From Bacillus sp. (in: firmicutes) (GTDB taxonomy: Bacteria > Bacillota > Bacilli > Bacillales > Salisediminibacteriaceae), in NCBI GenBank assembly GCA_021208645.1, contig JAJOJL010000040.1, forward strand, positions 16,197 through 80,196: a stretch of DNA of 64,000 bases, read 5' to 3'. Position 1 is the stretch's first letter. The number at the start of each line of letters is the position of its first letter. Shown here piece by piece: positions 55,317 through 63,843 of the stretch. The position numbers were made by a program, and so were the translations under genes. The notes beneath the pieces are model-generated. The model was not told the DNA's origin, ran no database searches, and was given only the letters and a program-made list of their open reading frames with translations.

Positions 55317-55877
55317 CTAATTCCTTAACCTTTTTCTTAGTGCTTCCCGACCTCGATGGATACGTGTTTTGACGGTTGCAACAGGTAGGTTCAAAATCTC
55401 GCTAATTTCTTTTAATGATAAATCTTCCATATATTTAAGAATAATTGCTGTTCGATACTTTGGAGGCAACATCATAATTTCATCTTGAATCCATTCTTGC
55501 ATTTCTAATTGCACCACTTGATCTTCAGGTAATACTTCATCTGAGGAAAACTGTGAATAATAGGTCAGGTCTTCTGTTCCAGCAACTTGATCTTCCAAAT
55601 GAAAATCAGGTTTCTTCTTACGAATTCGATCGATAGCCAAGTTAGTGGCAATTCGAAAAAGCCAGGTGGAAAATTTCCGGTTCATATCAAAGGTATCAAG
55701 GTTAATATAAGCACGTATAAACGCTTCTTGCGCTATATCTTGTGCCTCGTGGACATTCCCGATCATCCTATATGCCACTTGATATACTTTGTCCTTATAA
55801 AGCTCTACGATTTCCCCATAGGCTTGTTGATTCCCTTTTTTTACTTCTATAATTATTTTCTTAACAACTGCATCCAT
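55317..55877 (-). CDS. sigW: ECF sigma factor SigW
   Basis: Directs the cell-envelope and antimicrobial-peptide stress regulon. Region 2 includes YRMIGNVHEAQDIAQEAFIR and KFSTWLFRIATNLAIDRIRK; region 4 has MMLPPKYRTAIILKYMEDLS and ATVKTRIHRGREALRKRL. 186 residues as in B. subtilis. ATG 55877 (MDAVVKKI), after GGAGG, is the start; the longer opening overlaps its own promoter. An exact sigma-W-type promoter lies 36-62 bases upstream, so the gene is autoregulated. rsiW follows. Confidence 0.95.
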   Translation of the reverse strand: MDAVVKKIIIEVKKGNQQAYGEIVELYKDKVYQVAYRMIGNVHEAQDIAQEAFIRAYINLDTFDMNRKFSTWLFRIATNLAIDRIRKKKPDFHLEDQVAGTEDLTYYSQFSSDEVLPEDQVVQLEMQEWIQDEIMMLPPKYRTAIILKYMEDLSLKEISEILNLPVATVKTRIHRGREALRKRLRN

Positions 55878-55912
55878 TTCTACTACCTCCGCTTCACGGC
55901 GGTTATCTCCTG

Positions 55913-55939
55913 TACGAAAACAACCTATTAAAGGTTTCA
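55913..55939 (-). promoter_or_regulatory. autoregulatory sigma-W promoter
   Basis: Minus-strand TGAAAC (55934-55939) and CGTA (55913-55916), 17 bases apart: the sigma-W consensus. Confidence 0.85.
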
Positions 55940-56072
55940 TATATATTTTTTATTTTAACATTTACTGTCCATAAGTAGGGTTAAAATTCAAAAAATATCC
56001 ATGTTTTACAACTATGTTCATGGGGTAAAATGGTTATATGACGATAGATTAGTACATTAAAGGAGGGTACTC

Positions 56073-56255
56073 ATGAACCAGCAAACCGTCTCAAAGAAGC
56101 AGTTGTTACAGGAAATTGAGTCAGCCCGCGACCGGATGAACAAGCTATCTGCCAAGATGCATCGCACGTCTGATGAAGTTGTAAAGGTGAGTACCTATTT
56201 GGACCAGCTTTTAAACCAATACCAATTAAACTTTCAACACAGTAGAAGTGAATAG
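56073..56255 (+). CDS. Spo0E-family aspartyl-phosphate phosphatase
   Basis: A 60-residue helical hairpin that would dephosphorylate Spo0A-P and delay sporulation. The family pattern is clear: LLQEIESARDRMNKLSAKM helix, then VVKVSTYLDQLLNQYQ with the SxxLDxLLNxY signature. ATG 56073 is preceded by AAAGGAGGG. Single gene; it is divergent from sigW. No motif separates it into Spo0E, YisI or YnzD, so no symbol is given. Confidence 0.9.
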   Translation: MNQQTVSKKQLLQEIESARDRMNKLSAKMHRTSDEVVKVSTYLDQLLNQYQLNFQHSRSE

Positions 56256-56320
56256 ACTTATAGTGAAAAAGTGAAGTCCTTTAGGGCTTCTTTTTCTTTC
56301 CCTTAAGAAACCAATCTGAT

Positions 56321-56499
56321 AAATAAGCGGAAAAATTTCCCTTAATTAGCAAATAGCATTAAAAATAGCTTAAATAGCCGGAAATTTTCCGCCTATTAAC
56401 TCAAAACACTAAAATAAAGGGGAGTTTTTTTACAATAGCCGGAAAATCTCCGCTTATATAGACCGAAACGAGCTCAATTTTGAATATAACCGGAAATTC
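56321..56499. repeat. palindromic repeat array, left half
   Basis: Successive units of the form AATAgsCGGAAAwTyTCCGCsTATT: 56321-56348, 56371-56399, 56433-56460, and a half-unit ending ACCGGAAATTC at 56499. The IS element follows at once. The second half of that unit, TCTCCGCCTATTTAAG, lies on the other side of the IS at 58445, and a further unit at 58482-58508. Confidence 0.7.
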
Positions 56500-58441
56500 G
56501 AGACTGTCGATTAACTCATTAAAAACTCCTTTTTCACAAACTTTTATCAATTTTTTTCGTGTATCACCATTTTCCTCCATATATACGGTAAAATTAAGAC
56601 ATATCTTATGTATGGAGTGATCGTGATGGCGCATGTTCAATATAAAACATTTGGTCAGTTATCTTTCTCAGACTATGAAGTTTTCTCCTCTGTTCCTCCC
56701 CATCCTTTCTGGAGTCGCGTGGAAGAAGTACTTGATTTTTCCTTTGCAGATGAACTCTGTGAGCCCTTGTATTCCTCGAAAGGACAGCGTCCTTATGCCC
56801 CTTCCTTAAAATTAAAGATTCATTTTGCTCAACGCTATCACGATTACTCTGATCGTGAAATGGAAATGGCCATCCTTTATCACCTTCATGTAAAGCGTTT
56901 TTTGGGAGTGCCGGTAGCTTTTAACGGCTTTGATCATAGTACCTTGGGGCTCGACCGAGATCGCTTGGGTTCTGCCCTTTTTGATGCATGTCATCACCAT
57001 GTTCTTGCCCAAGCTTTTGCCAAAGGGCTCTGGGGAAAAGAAGGTGATCGTTGGCTTATTGATTCCTTTCATACGTATGCTAACATTGCGAAGGTCGGAG
57101 GGTACCGTTTAATCCAACAAGGAATCCTTCAAATTATTCATCACATCAAACGTACATATCCGAAGTTGTATACCAACCTTGGACAAGACTGTGCACTCAA
57201 AAGCTTTCAGAAACAACTCTCCGATCAAACACCCGAAAAGGATCGATTGGTTTTATTTAGTCGCCTGGTGGTGGAAGCATATAGCCTATTACATTGGCTA
57301 GAAAGTGAAAAGGTAATACCTTTATTCTGGACTTGGGAAAAATCAGGACAACAACTTCGTTGCTTGGAGCTTCAAGCCACCCTTTTCCAAATTTTACAGG
57401 AAAACACAAAACCAATAGATCCAGAAAAGCCAAAAGGTGCAGAAAAGGAACAACTACAATACCAAGAGTTATCCAAAAAAGAAAAACCACAAGATCGTAT
57501 CCGAAGTGCCTATGATCCAGAAATCCGGAGTGGACATAAATCGAAATCCTTGAAGTTTACCGGAGATAAAATCCAAGTTTTAGAGTCAAGAGAGCACGGA
57601 TTAATCTTGAATATTGAACCCATTCCCGGTAACGAGTGGGATGGAGAGCGTCTTGTCCCGATGGTGGAGGAAGTGATAAATGGTCACGGGATAGTACCGG
57701 AACAACTCATCGGTGATTCGTCCTATGGCACAGGTGAGAATCGCGAGAGAATACAGGAGATGAAGATTTTAATGACCGCTCCTATACAAAAATCTAGTAA
57801 CCCAACGGGTTTGTTAGAAAGCGATTGGTTTGTTTATGATGGAAATTTAGATGAGGTCACCTGTCCTCAAGGGCATTCAACTTCTAAAAAAGTAAGAAAT
57901 AATGTAAGTCAAGGTTATCAATTCAAATACGAAGGGAAAATCTGTCAAGTTTGCCCACTGTTTGAACAATGTACGACCAATAAAAAAGGTCGTACCGTCT
58001 TTATCAGTGATTACTATGAAATTATGGAACAAGGAAGATCTTATAATCTAACCGAAGCTGGAAAAGATTCATTAAGGGCGCGGTACGATGTGGAAAGAAC
58101 AAATAATGAAGTTGCCAACCATCATGGACTCAGGAAGCCAAGAACAAGAGGGAGAGAATCATTAAGGATTTCATCTAAGTTGACGGCTATGGTTATCAAC
58201 TTGAAAATTATGGTAAAGAAATTAGCTGGACCAATTAAGCCCTTTTATCGTTACAAAAATTGCGAAAATCGGGTCAAGGCCCCCGTCTGTCCAAATTAGG
58301 GAAATAGAACAAATAGAAGGCCTTGAAAAGGGTATTAAACATAAAAAAAATAAGAGATTGTGAAAAAAGAGCAATGAAATTCAATAAATATGTGAAATAA
58401 GGGATAGAAGTGGAATAAAACATAAGTAAATCGACAGTCTC
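56500..58441 (+). mobile_element. IS1182-family insertion sequence
   Basis: A 1942-base element. The left end GAGACTGTCGATTAACTCAT and the complement of the right end, GAGACTGTCGATTTACTTAT, agree in 18 of the first 21 bases. It encodes one intact transposase in the plus direction. The element interrupts one palindromic unit of an intergenic array. I cannot define a clear target duplication (ATTC left against ATTT right). Confidence 0.85.
56626..58299 (+). CDS. IS1182-family transposase
   Basis: 557-residue DDE transposase. N-terminal DUF772-type region (SSKGQRPYAPSLKLKIHFAQ, DREMEMAILYHLHVKRFLG), then WLIDSFHTYANIAKVG with the first Asp, RSAYDPEIRSGHKSKS, then LIGDSSYGTGENRERI with the second Asp, a Cys-rich part (CPQGHS, CQVCPLFEQC) and ARYDVERTNNEVANHHGLRK with the last Glu. 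All catalytic parts are intact, so it may be active. ATG 56626, eight bases after GGAG, is preferred to 56608. Recently acquired by the look of it. Confidence 0.92.
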   Translation: MAHVQYKTFGQLSFSDYEVFSSVPPHPFWSRVEEVLDFSFADELCEPLYSSKGQRPYAPSLKLKIHFAQRYHDYSDREMEMAILYHLHVKRFLGVPVAFNGFDHSTLGLDRDRLGSALFDACHHHVLAQAFAKGLWGKEGDRWLIDSFHTYANIAKVGGYRLIQQGILQIIHHIKRTYPKLYTNLGQDCALKSFQKQLSDQTPEKDRLVLFSRLVVEAYSLLHWLESEKVIPLFWTWEKSGQQLRCLELQATLFQILQENTKPIDPEKPKGAEKEQLQYQELSKKEKPQDRIRSAYDPEIRSGHKSKSLKFTGDKIQVLESREHGLILNIEPIPGNEWDGERLVPMVEEVINGHGIVPEQLIGDSSYGTGENRERIQEMKILMTAPIQKSSNPTGLLESDWFVYDGNLDEVTCPQGHSTSKKVRNNVSQGYQFKYEGKICQVCPLFEQCTTNKKGRTVFISDYYEIMEQGRSYNLTEAGKDSLRARYDVERTNNEVANHHGLRKPRTRGRESLRISSKLTAMVINLKIMVKKLAGPIKPFYRYKNCENRVKAPVCPN

Positions 58442-58481
58442 ATTTCTCCGCCTATTTAAGCAATTTTTAATGGAATTAACT

Positions 58482-58508
58482 AAATAAGGGAATTTTCTCC
58501 CCTTATTT
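58482..58508. repeat. palindromic repeat array, right unit
   Basis: AATAAGGGAATTTTCTCCCC followed by TTATTT: same type of unit as left of the IS. Confidence 0.55.
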
Positions 58509-58522
58509 TTCACACTGGACTG

Positions 58523-58561
58523 GTTGCATAACCAAGTTGCATAACCAAGTTGCATAACCAA
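58523..58561. repeat. three tandem 13-base repeats
   Basis: GTTGCATAACCAA repeated exactly three times without a gap, directly upstream of the RNase Z gene end region (convergent side). No coding role. Confidence 0.85.
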
Positions 58562-58616
58562 ACTCCTCCTAAAACGATACAGATTCTTCTTCTGTCCAAT
58601 TGCTAGTCCCCTTCAA

Positions 58617-59537
58617 TCACTTCACATCAAACTCACTAAAATCCTCCGCAATAGCTGTATTTGAAAAAACGACCTGAGCTTCCTCCAGCAACTTCCCAAT
58701 GTCCTCCTTTTGGTAACGGGAGCTAATATGGTTTAAAATAAGACTCCGCGCTCCAGCCAGCTTTGCCACCGTTGCAGCCTGAACTGTAGTAGAATGGAAA
58801 TAATCCACCGCCAAATTATCTTCATTTTCCCCAAAGGTCGCTTCGTGAATGACCATGTCTGCATTACGCGTCAAATCAACTGCTTTTTCCGAATATAGAG
58901 TATCTCCTAAAATCGCAACTACCTTCCCCTTTTTCGAAGGACCTACATAATCCTTACCATCTATCGTTCGGCCGTCAGGTAACGTTACTATCTCTCCTTG
59001 TTTTAATGCCCCTAAGTGAGGACCGGCCGGTACACCTGCGGCTTTTATTTTTTCCATTAGTAAAGGGCCAGGCATGTCCTTTTGTTTTATTCGGAATCCA
59101 TAAGATGGGATGCCATGAGACAGTAACCCTACTGACACCGTAAACTCCCCTGTCTCCAACAGTACCCCCTCTTCGTCTATCTCCTCAATATGTAACGGGT
59201 ATTTCAAGTATGTACCACTTATGGAAACGGCCGTCTCAACGAACTCCTTAATCCCCCTAGGGCCATAAATAGTCAGAGCTTCCACTCCCCCTTGAAAGGA
59301 ACGACTCCCCAATAAACCTGGAAGGCCAAAAATATGATCTCCGTGAAGATGGGTAATAAAGATTCGCTCAATTCTCCGGAGCTTTATGCTAGTCCGTAAA
59401 ATTTGCTGCTGGGTACCTTCTCCACAATCAAACAACCATATAGACCCAGCTTTATTCATTAAGTGGAACGCAACAGAGGATACATTTCGTTCCTTGGCAG
59501 GCACCCCTGCACCTGTTCCTAAAAAAGTAAGTTTCAC
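58617..59537 (-). CDS. rnz: ribonuclease Z
   Basis: Metallo-beta-lactamase endonuclease that trims tRNA 3' ends, mainly those lacking encoded CCA. Metal motif [16 protein letters not shown] near residues 61-76, [22 protein letters not shown] and [11 protein letters not shown], then LNHISSRY near 270. Start [19 protein letters not shown] and the 306-residue length match the B. subtilis enzyme. ATG 59537; ribosome site weak. Single gene convergent with the IS side. Confidence 0.95.
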   Translation of the reverse strand: MKLTFLGTGAGVPAKERNVSSVAFHLMNKAGSIWLFDCGEGTQQQILRTSIKLRRIERIFITHLHGDHIFGLPGLLGSRSFQGGVEALTIYGPRGIKEFVETAVSISGTYLKYPLHIEEIDEEGVLLETGEFTVSVGLLSHGIPSYGFRIKQKDMPGPLLMEKIKAAGVPAGPHLGALKQGEIVTLPDGRTIDGKDYVGPSKKGKVVAILGDTLYSEKAVDLTRNADMVIHEATFGENEDNLAVDYFHSTTVQAATVAKLAGARSLILNHISSRYQKEDIGKLLEEAQVVFSNTAIAEDFSEFDVK

Positions 59538-59705
59538 AACAGCAACAACTACCTTCCTATTGAATCTGAATAATAAATCAAAATCTCCCGAACAAAACTT
59601 TTCATTTCAAAGCATTTCATCTGGACACATGATGCATACAACTATAAAATGATATAAAATAAAGAAAAATAAGAAAATATATATCTACTTTAGGCGGTAA
59701 TAAAC

Positions 59706-61113
59706 ATGCTTACGGAAAAACGAGGCACTGTAAAAGAAAATATGCCATCCAATGGTACCGCTCTTCCCATTTTATTAATCGCATGGCTTCTCCTTTTATC
59801 CTTTATGGTTGGTCCTTTTTTTTGATATTGTCAACCACTACGTAAATAATAGCCTTATACTTGAAGATAAAGGGAAATTAATTTTAGCTGGCTTTATCCT
59901 CGTGTTAATTTATACCCATGCTGAATTTTTTATTTATTTAATTGCATTTTCCATCGGCCAGCGGATCCTTTACCAATACGGAAAGTGGTCAAGCATTTGG
60001 ACGATTTGGTTTCTCATCGCCATCTCCTACACCTTTTTAATTATCACCACAGATTATACAGGAAGACTTGCTTCACCGATCATTGTAACAATCGTCTACA
60101 GTCTCTTGTTTTTTAAAATGAATATACATGAAGTCAAGTTTCGCTATCAAGCTATTTTCCTGTTTCAAATCATCCTTGCCATTCAATGGTTTGAAATAAG
60201 CCCATTTATGAGATTAATAGGTTTTGGAAAAAGCGTAAGTGGTCAGTCTGTTATCGATGCAGCCTTTCAGCTTCAAGGGGATCATATTTTACAGTACATA
60301 AGTATTCTCATCGGTATGCCATTTATTTTTAGTGTTATTGTAACTACACTTCTTTTCCAAATTAACGTTTTGCGCATGAAGGAACTAGCTTTGAGTCAAC
60401 AGCGAGAAATAGAACTTCAAGAAATGAAAATAGGAGTAATGGAATCGAGGGCTAGTCAGGAAATGCATAGTCTTGTTCATGATCTAAAAACTCCGTTAAC
60501 AACGATCCAAGGATTAATCTCCTTGATGCAATTGCAGTTAAAGAACACCAAGACGAAAGATAAAGCAATGGAATATACAGATCGGATAGAGCAGTCGATC
60601 CAACATTTAAACGCTATGATTTCAGAAATTCTCTACGAGGACGCTAAACGCCCTATTACCGTGAAAGAGCTAATAAATTATTCACGTGCTAATTTAGTAG
60701 AGGAAAAATTAAAGCAGGAAGTGAATTTTTCCATAGAAGACGGTGATGCTACCATCATTGTAAACCGGATTCGCATCGTAAGGGTACTAATTAACCTTAT
60801 TCAAAATGCAGCAGAAGCAACCATCCATAAAGAAGATGGAGTTATTAACATTCATATAAGTATTACAAAAGCATATACACACGGAGAAAAGCGGGAGGGA
60901 GTCCTAATTACTGTTAGCGACAACGGAGATGGAATTAGTGAAGAGAACATGATGAGGATATGGGACATCCGTTACAGTACGAAGGGGTCAAGCGGGTTAG
61001 GGCTTTCCTTCGTGAAAAAAGTAATTAACAGTCACGATGGCTGGATCAAGATTAACAGTAAACAAAATATGGGGACTACATTTACTTTATTTTTACCAAA
61101 GGGGAGTGATTAG
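59706..61113 (+). CDS. membrane sensor histidine kinase, frameshifted near 5' end
   Basis: 468 residues if restored. The N-terminal part has about six membrane helices and no large outer domain; the kinase core follows: H-box SLVHDLKTPLTTIQGLISLM near residue 258, N-box LINLIQNAAEATI, G boxes VSDNGDGISEEN and STKGSSGLGLSFV. From ATG 59706 the frame runs into a stop after MVGPFF at the T8 run 59816-59823; with seven T it joins FFDIVNHYVNNSL. As written the main frame (59809-61113) lacks only the first 35 residues. The next gene, its response regulator, starts two bases after the stop. Confidence 0.82.
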
Positions 61114-61114
61114 C

Positions 61115-61822
61115 TTGGAAAACAAAAAAATACTGATTATTGATGATAGTGAAGGTATCCGTTACACCTTACAAGAAATTTGCTCCTTTGCGGAATTTAC
61201 ACCAATCCTAGCCTCCGACGGTAAGGAGGGGATTCAGCAATATTTAACCCATAATCCAGATCTCATATTAGTTGATTTCCATATGCCAGAAATGGACGGA
61301 TTTGTCACTGTCAGGACCATCAGGCAAATGGATAAAGACACGCCGATTATTGTCTTAACGGTGGATGAGCGTCAGCAAATTGCTGATAAGTTTTTGGAGA
61401 TTGGTGCCAATGACTTTGCATTAAAACCGATTAAAGCCCCGGATATAATTAGTAGAATGAAGGTTCATCTTAAGATCGCGGAGCTAGAGAAAGAGGCAAG
61501 TAAGTCGGTAAACCTTCATTCAGACCCTATAGGAGGAGAAATAGCGGCCCACTTAGAGGAAAGAGTGACAGATGATCTATACACCTTATTGAATCCTATC
61601 CTAGCTAAAGGGATCTCTAAAGGGACCATTTACTTAATTGCCGAGCACCTTGCGGAAAAAAAGGAGTACGAAACGATCGAAGAAGTGAGTGAGGCAACAG
61701 GAATCTCCTATCCTACAGTGCACAGATACTTGAACCATTTAGTCGAGAATGATCTCGTAATGATGGAAATTAATTACGGAAGTGTCGGCAGGCCAAAAAA
61801 TCATTACTGCTGGAAATATTAA
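61115..61822 (+). CDS. CitB/DcuR-type response regulator
   Basis: 235 residues from TTG 61115, which follows AGGGGAG. Receiver: ILIIDDSEGIRYTLQEI with the acidic pair, LILVDFHMPEMDGF with the phosphoacceptor Asp near 52, ALKPIKAPDI with the Lys. The C-terminal domain has a helix-turn-helix, EEVSEATGISYPTVHRYLNH, and the ending YGSVGRPKNHYCWKY, the pattern of CitT/DcuR regulators, which usually control carboxylate uptake. Coupled to the kinase gene (two bases apart). The downstream binding-protein gene is a plausible target. Confidence 0.9.
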   Translation: MENKKILIIDDSEGIRYTLQEICSFAEFTPILASDGKEGIQQYLTHNPDLILVDFHMPEMDGFVTVRTIRQMDKDTPIIVLTVDERQQIADKFLEIGANDFALKPIKAPDIISRMKVHLKIAELEKEASKSVNLHSDPIGGEIAAHLEERVTDDLYTLLNPILAKGISKGTIYLIAEHLAEKKEYETIEEVSEATGISYPTVHRYLNHLVENDLVMMEINYGSVGRPKNHYCWKY

Positions 61823-61838
61823 TTTTTATAGTTATACT

Positions 61839-61871
61839 GGGGTAGTCCTTTTGGGCTACCTCTTTGTTTTG
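61839..61871 (+). terminator. terminator of two-component operon
   Basis: GGTAGTCC (61841-61848) pairs with GGGCTACC (61853-61860, one wobble), followed by TCTTTGTTTT. Confidence 0.75.
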
Positions 61872-62067
61872 GACTACATTTATGCTTCAAGTTCAACATC
61901 TACCTACCTCCTTTACAGCTATACGCCAATGAAATAAAAATGAGAAAAACCCCCTGAAATCTGAAAAATATAAAAAATAAGAGAAAAAGTTCAACTCCTA
62001 ACAGATAACATGTATATTTTGACTTGTAAGTATTTTCTGAAAAATCTATTAAAAGGGGGAAACACAG

Positions 62068-63747
62068 GTGAAAGTTTTTAAGTGGTTTGTCATTATGGTG
62101 GCATTACTTGTAGCATTAGCCGCTTGCTCCGGCGACACGGAGACCGACTCCGATCCAGATGACACGGATGATGGGGAAGAAGTAGTACACGGAGAATTGG
62201 TTCCTGAAGTAAGGATCTTCAGTTCTTTACCTGAAGCTAACCAAGTTAACTATGAGGCTGCCAGAATGATTGAGGCAGAATGGGAAGCTCTAGGTATTTC
62301 CGTAGATAACAGACCAACAGAGTTTAACACACTCGTTTCTATTCTTTACGGAGATGACCAAGACTACGATGCCTACACGATTGGCTGGGGAGGAAGAATC
62401 GACAGAATCGACCCTGATATGTTCATTCATTCCATCTTCCATTCTGATAACGCTAATCCAGGTGGAAACAACACAACTGGTTTCATGAATCCAGAATATG
62501 ACGCAATTGCTGATGCTCAGCGTGGGGAAATGGATCCTGATGCCCGTCAAGCATTGGTTCATGAAGCACAGGAAATGCTTGCTTATGAAGCCCCTCTCTT
62601 AACGCTTTATTCACGACTCCTTGTTCACGCTTATAACAATGAGCGTTTCACGAACATGACGATTATGGCTGGAGAAGGTATCTTTAACGAATGGATGCCA
62701 GTATGGGCAGAACCGTTAGACGAGGATGACAAATGGCTCCGTATTGGAAGTCAATTTGACCTTGATACGATCAACCCAGTAGGTGCCAACAGTACGTATG
62801 AGTGGAGAAACCTTCGCTTAATTTATGACAAGCTAGTACGTCTTAGCCCAGAAGCAGAGCCACAGCCTGCCGCAGCAGAAAGCTGGGAAGTTGTAGACGA
62901 CACGACAATCGATGTAAAAATTCGTCCAGGCATGGTCTTCCATGACGGCGAGCCTGTAACGGCAGAGGACGTTAAGTTCTCTTACGACCTATTCATGGAG
63001 TGGGAAGTAGGATATTTCTTATCCTTCCTAAGACCAATTGATTCTGTTGAATTAGTAGACGAAGATACCGTTCGATTTAACTTAGAATCACCATACGCAC
63101 CATTAGTAAACGTAACATTGGCACAAATTCCAATCCTTCCTAAGCATATTTGGGATGGTGTAATTGAAGAAGAAGGCTTATCTCACCCAGATGAATTTGC
63201 TAACGAAGGGGCAATCGGAAGCGGCCCATTCAATGTAGACCAATGGAGACGTGGGGAAGAACTTCGCGTTTCTAGAAATGATGACTTCTATGAGGATGTC
63301 CAAATTGACGGATTTATTTACCGTATTTTTGCTCAGCCAGAAGCAGTAATGACGGCCCTTGAAACAGGGGATATTGATGTGAATGCAGAGCAATTCATTC
63401 CAGCACATATCACTCGTGCGAATGAAATTAGTCACTTAAATACACTAGAAGCTGGGGACATTGGTTACCAATACTTAAGCTTCAATATGCGTAAACCACC
63501 GTTTGATGACTTAGCGTTCCGTCAAGCGATTGCACATACAGTCGATTATGAGTTAATTCTTGAAGCTCACCTTCAAGGTTACGGTATCCTTGGTGGTGCG
63601 GGATTAGTAATTAGTCCAGAAAACGAATTCTGGTATAACCCGAATGTAGACAGACCACAGTATGATCCAGAACGAGCACGTGAAATCTTACGTGAAGCTG
63701 GTTATACATGGGATGACGACGGAAGACTTCGTTTCCCAGCTAACTAA
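62068..63747 (+). CDS. SBP_bac_5 solute-binding lipoprotein, apparently circularly permuted
   Basis: Extracellular binding lipoprotein of the oligopeptide/dipeptide (OppA/DppA) family, 559 residues. Signal with lipobox ALAAC (Cys20) and an acidic linker to about residue 45. Residues about 46-215 (EVRIFSSLPEANQVNYEAAR, IGWGGRIDRIDPDMFIHSIF, LVHEAQEMLAYEAPLLTLY) are what normally forms the C-terminal part. Residues about 225-559 begin LRIGSQFDLDTINPVGA, carry the family signature (SWEVVDDTTIDVKIRPGMVF, then HDGEPVTAEDVKFSYD near 271-310) and end AREILREAGYTWDDDGRL, where normal proteins continue into the other piece. So the order is C-part then N-part. ATG 62068 follows AAAAGGGGG. No permease or ATPase gene is in the window. 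Substrate unknown. Confidence 0.9.
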   Translation: MKVFKWFVIMVALLVALAACSGDTETDSDPDDTDDGEEVVHGELVPEVRIFSSLPEANQVNYEAARMIEAEWEALGISVDNRPTEFNTLVSILYGDDQDYDAYTIGWGGRIDRIDPDMFIHSIFHSDNANPGGNNTTGFMNPEYDAIADAQRGEMDPDARQALVHEAQEMLAYEAPLLTLYSRLLVHAYNNERFTNMTIMAGEGIFNEWMPVWAEPLDEDDKWLRIGSQFDLDTINPVGANSTYEWRNLRLIYDKLVRLSPEAEPQPAAAESWEVVDDTTIDVKIRPGMVFHDGEPVTAEDVKFSYDLFMEWEVGYFLSFLRPIDSVELVDEDTVRFNLESPYAPLVNVTLAQIPILPKHIWDGVIEEEGLSHPDEFANEGAIGSGPFNVDQWRRGEELRVSRNDDFYEDVQIDGFIYRIFAQPEAVMTALETGDIDVNAEQFIPAHITRANEISHLNTLEAGDIGYQYLSFNMRKPPFDDLAFRQAIAHTVDYELILEAHLQGYGILGGAGLVISPENEFWYNPNVDRPQYDPERAREILREAGYTWDDDGRLRFPAN

Positions 63748-63751
63748 CAAA

Positions 63752-63803
63752 ATTGTTCTCCGCAACTGTAGGCATCCTTTGTTATACAGTTGCGAGAACA
63801 CCA
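63752..63803 (+). terminator. terminator of solute-binding protein gene
   Basis: GTTCTCCGCAACTGTA and TACAGTTGCGAGAAC form a long stem with one mismatch. A second hairpin GGCCGG/TCGGCC with CCTTTCT follows at about 63813-63840. Confidence 0.75.
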
Positions 63804-63843
63804 TTAGGAAGAGAGGCCGGCTCTTGTCGGCCCCTTTCTATCT

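Noticed and set aside
56500..58441. Composite transposon or prophage
   Set aside because: Only one IS copy with its own ends; no integrase, phage structural genes or attachment repeats anywhere in the window.
58523..58561. Possible CRISPR repeats
   Set aside because: The 13-base units are contiguous with no spacers, and no cas genes are present.
1359..61113. Programmed frameshifting or phase variation as the general cause of split genes
   Set aside because: The affected genes are unrelated housekeeping or metabolic genes, the runs are short to moderate, and no slippery-site plus stimulator pattern is seen; sequence error explains all at once.
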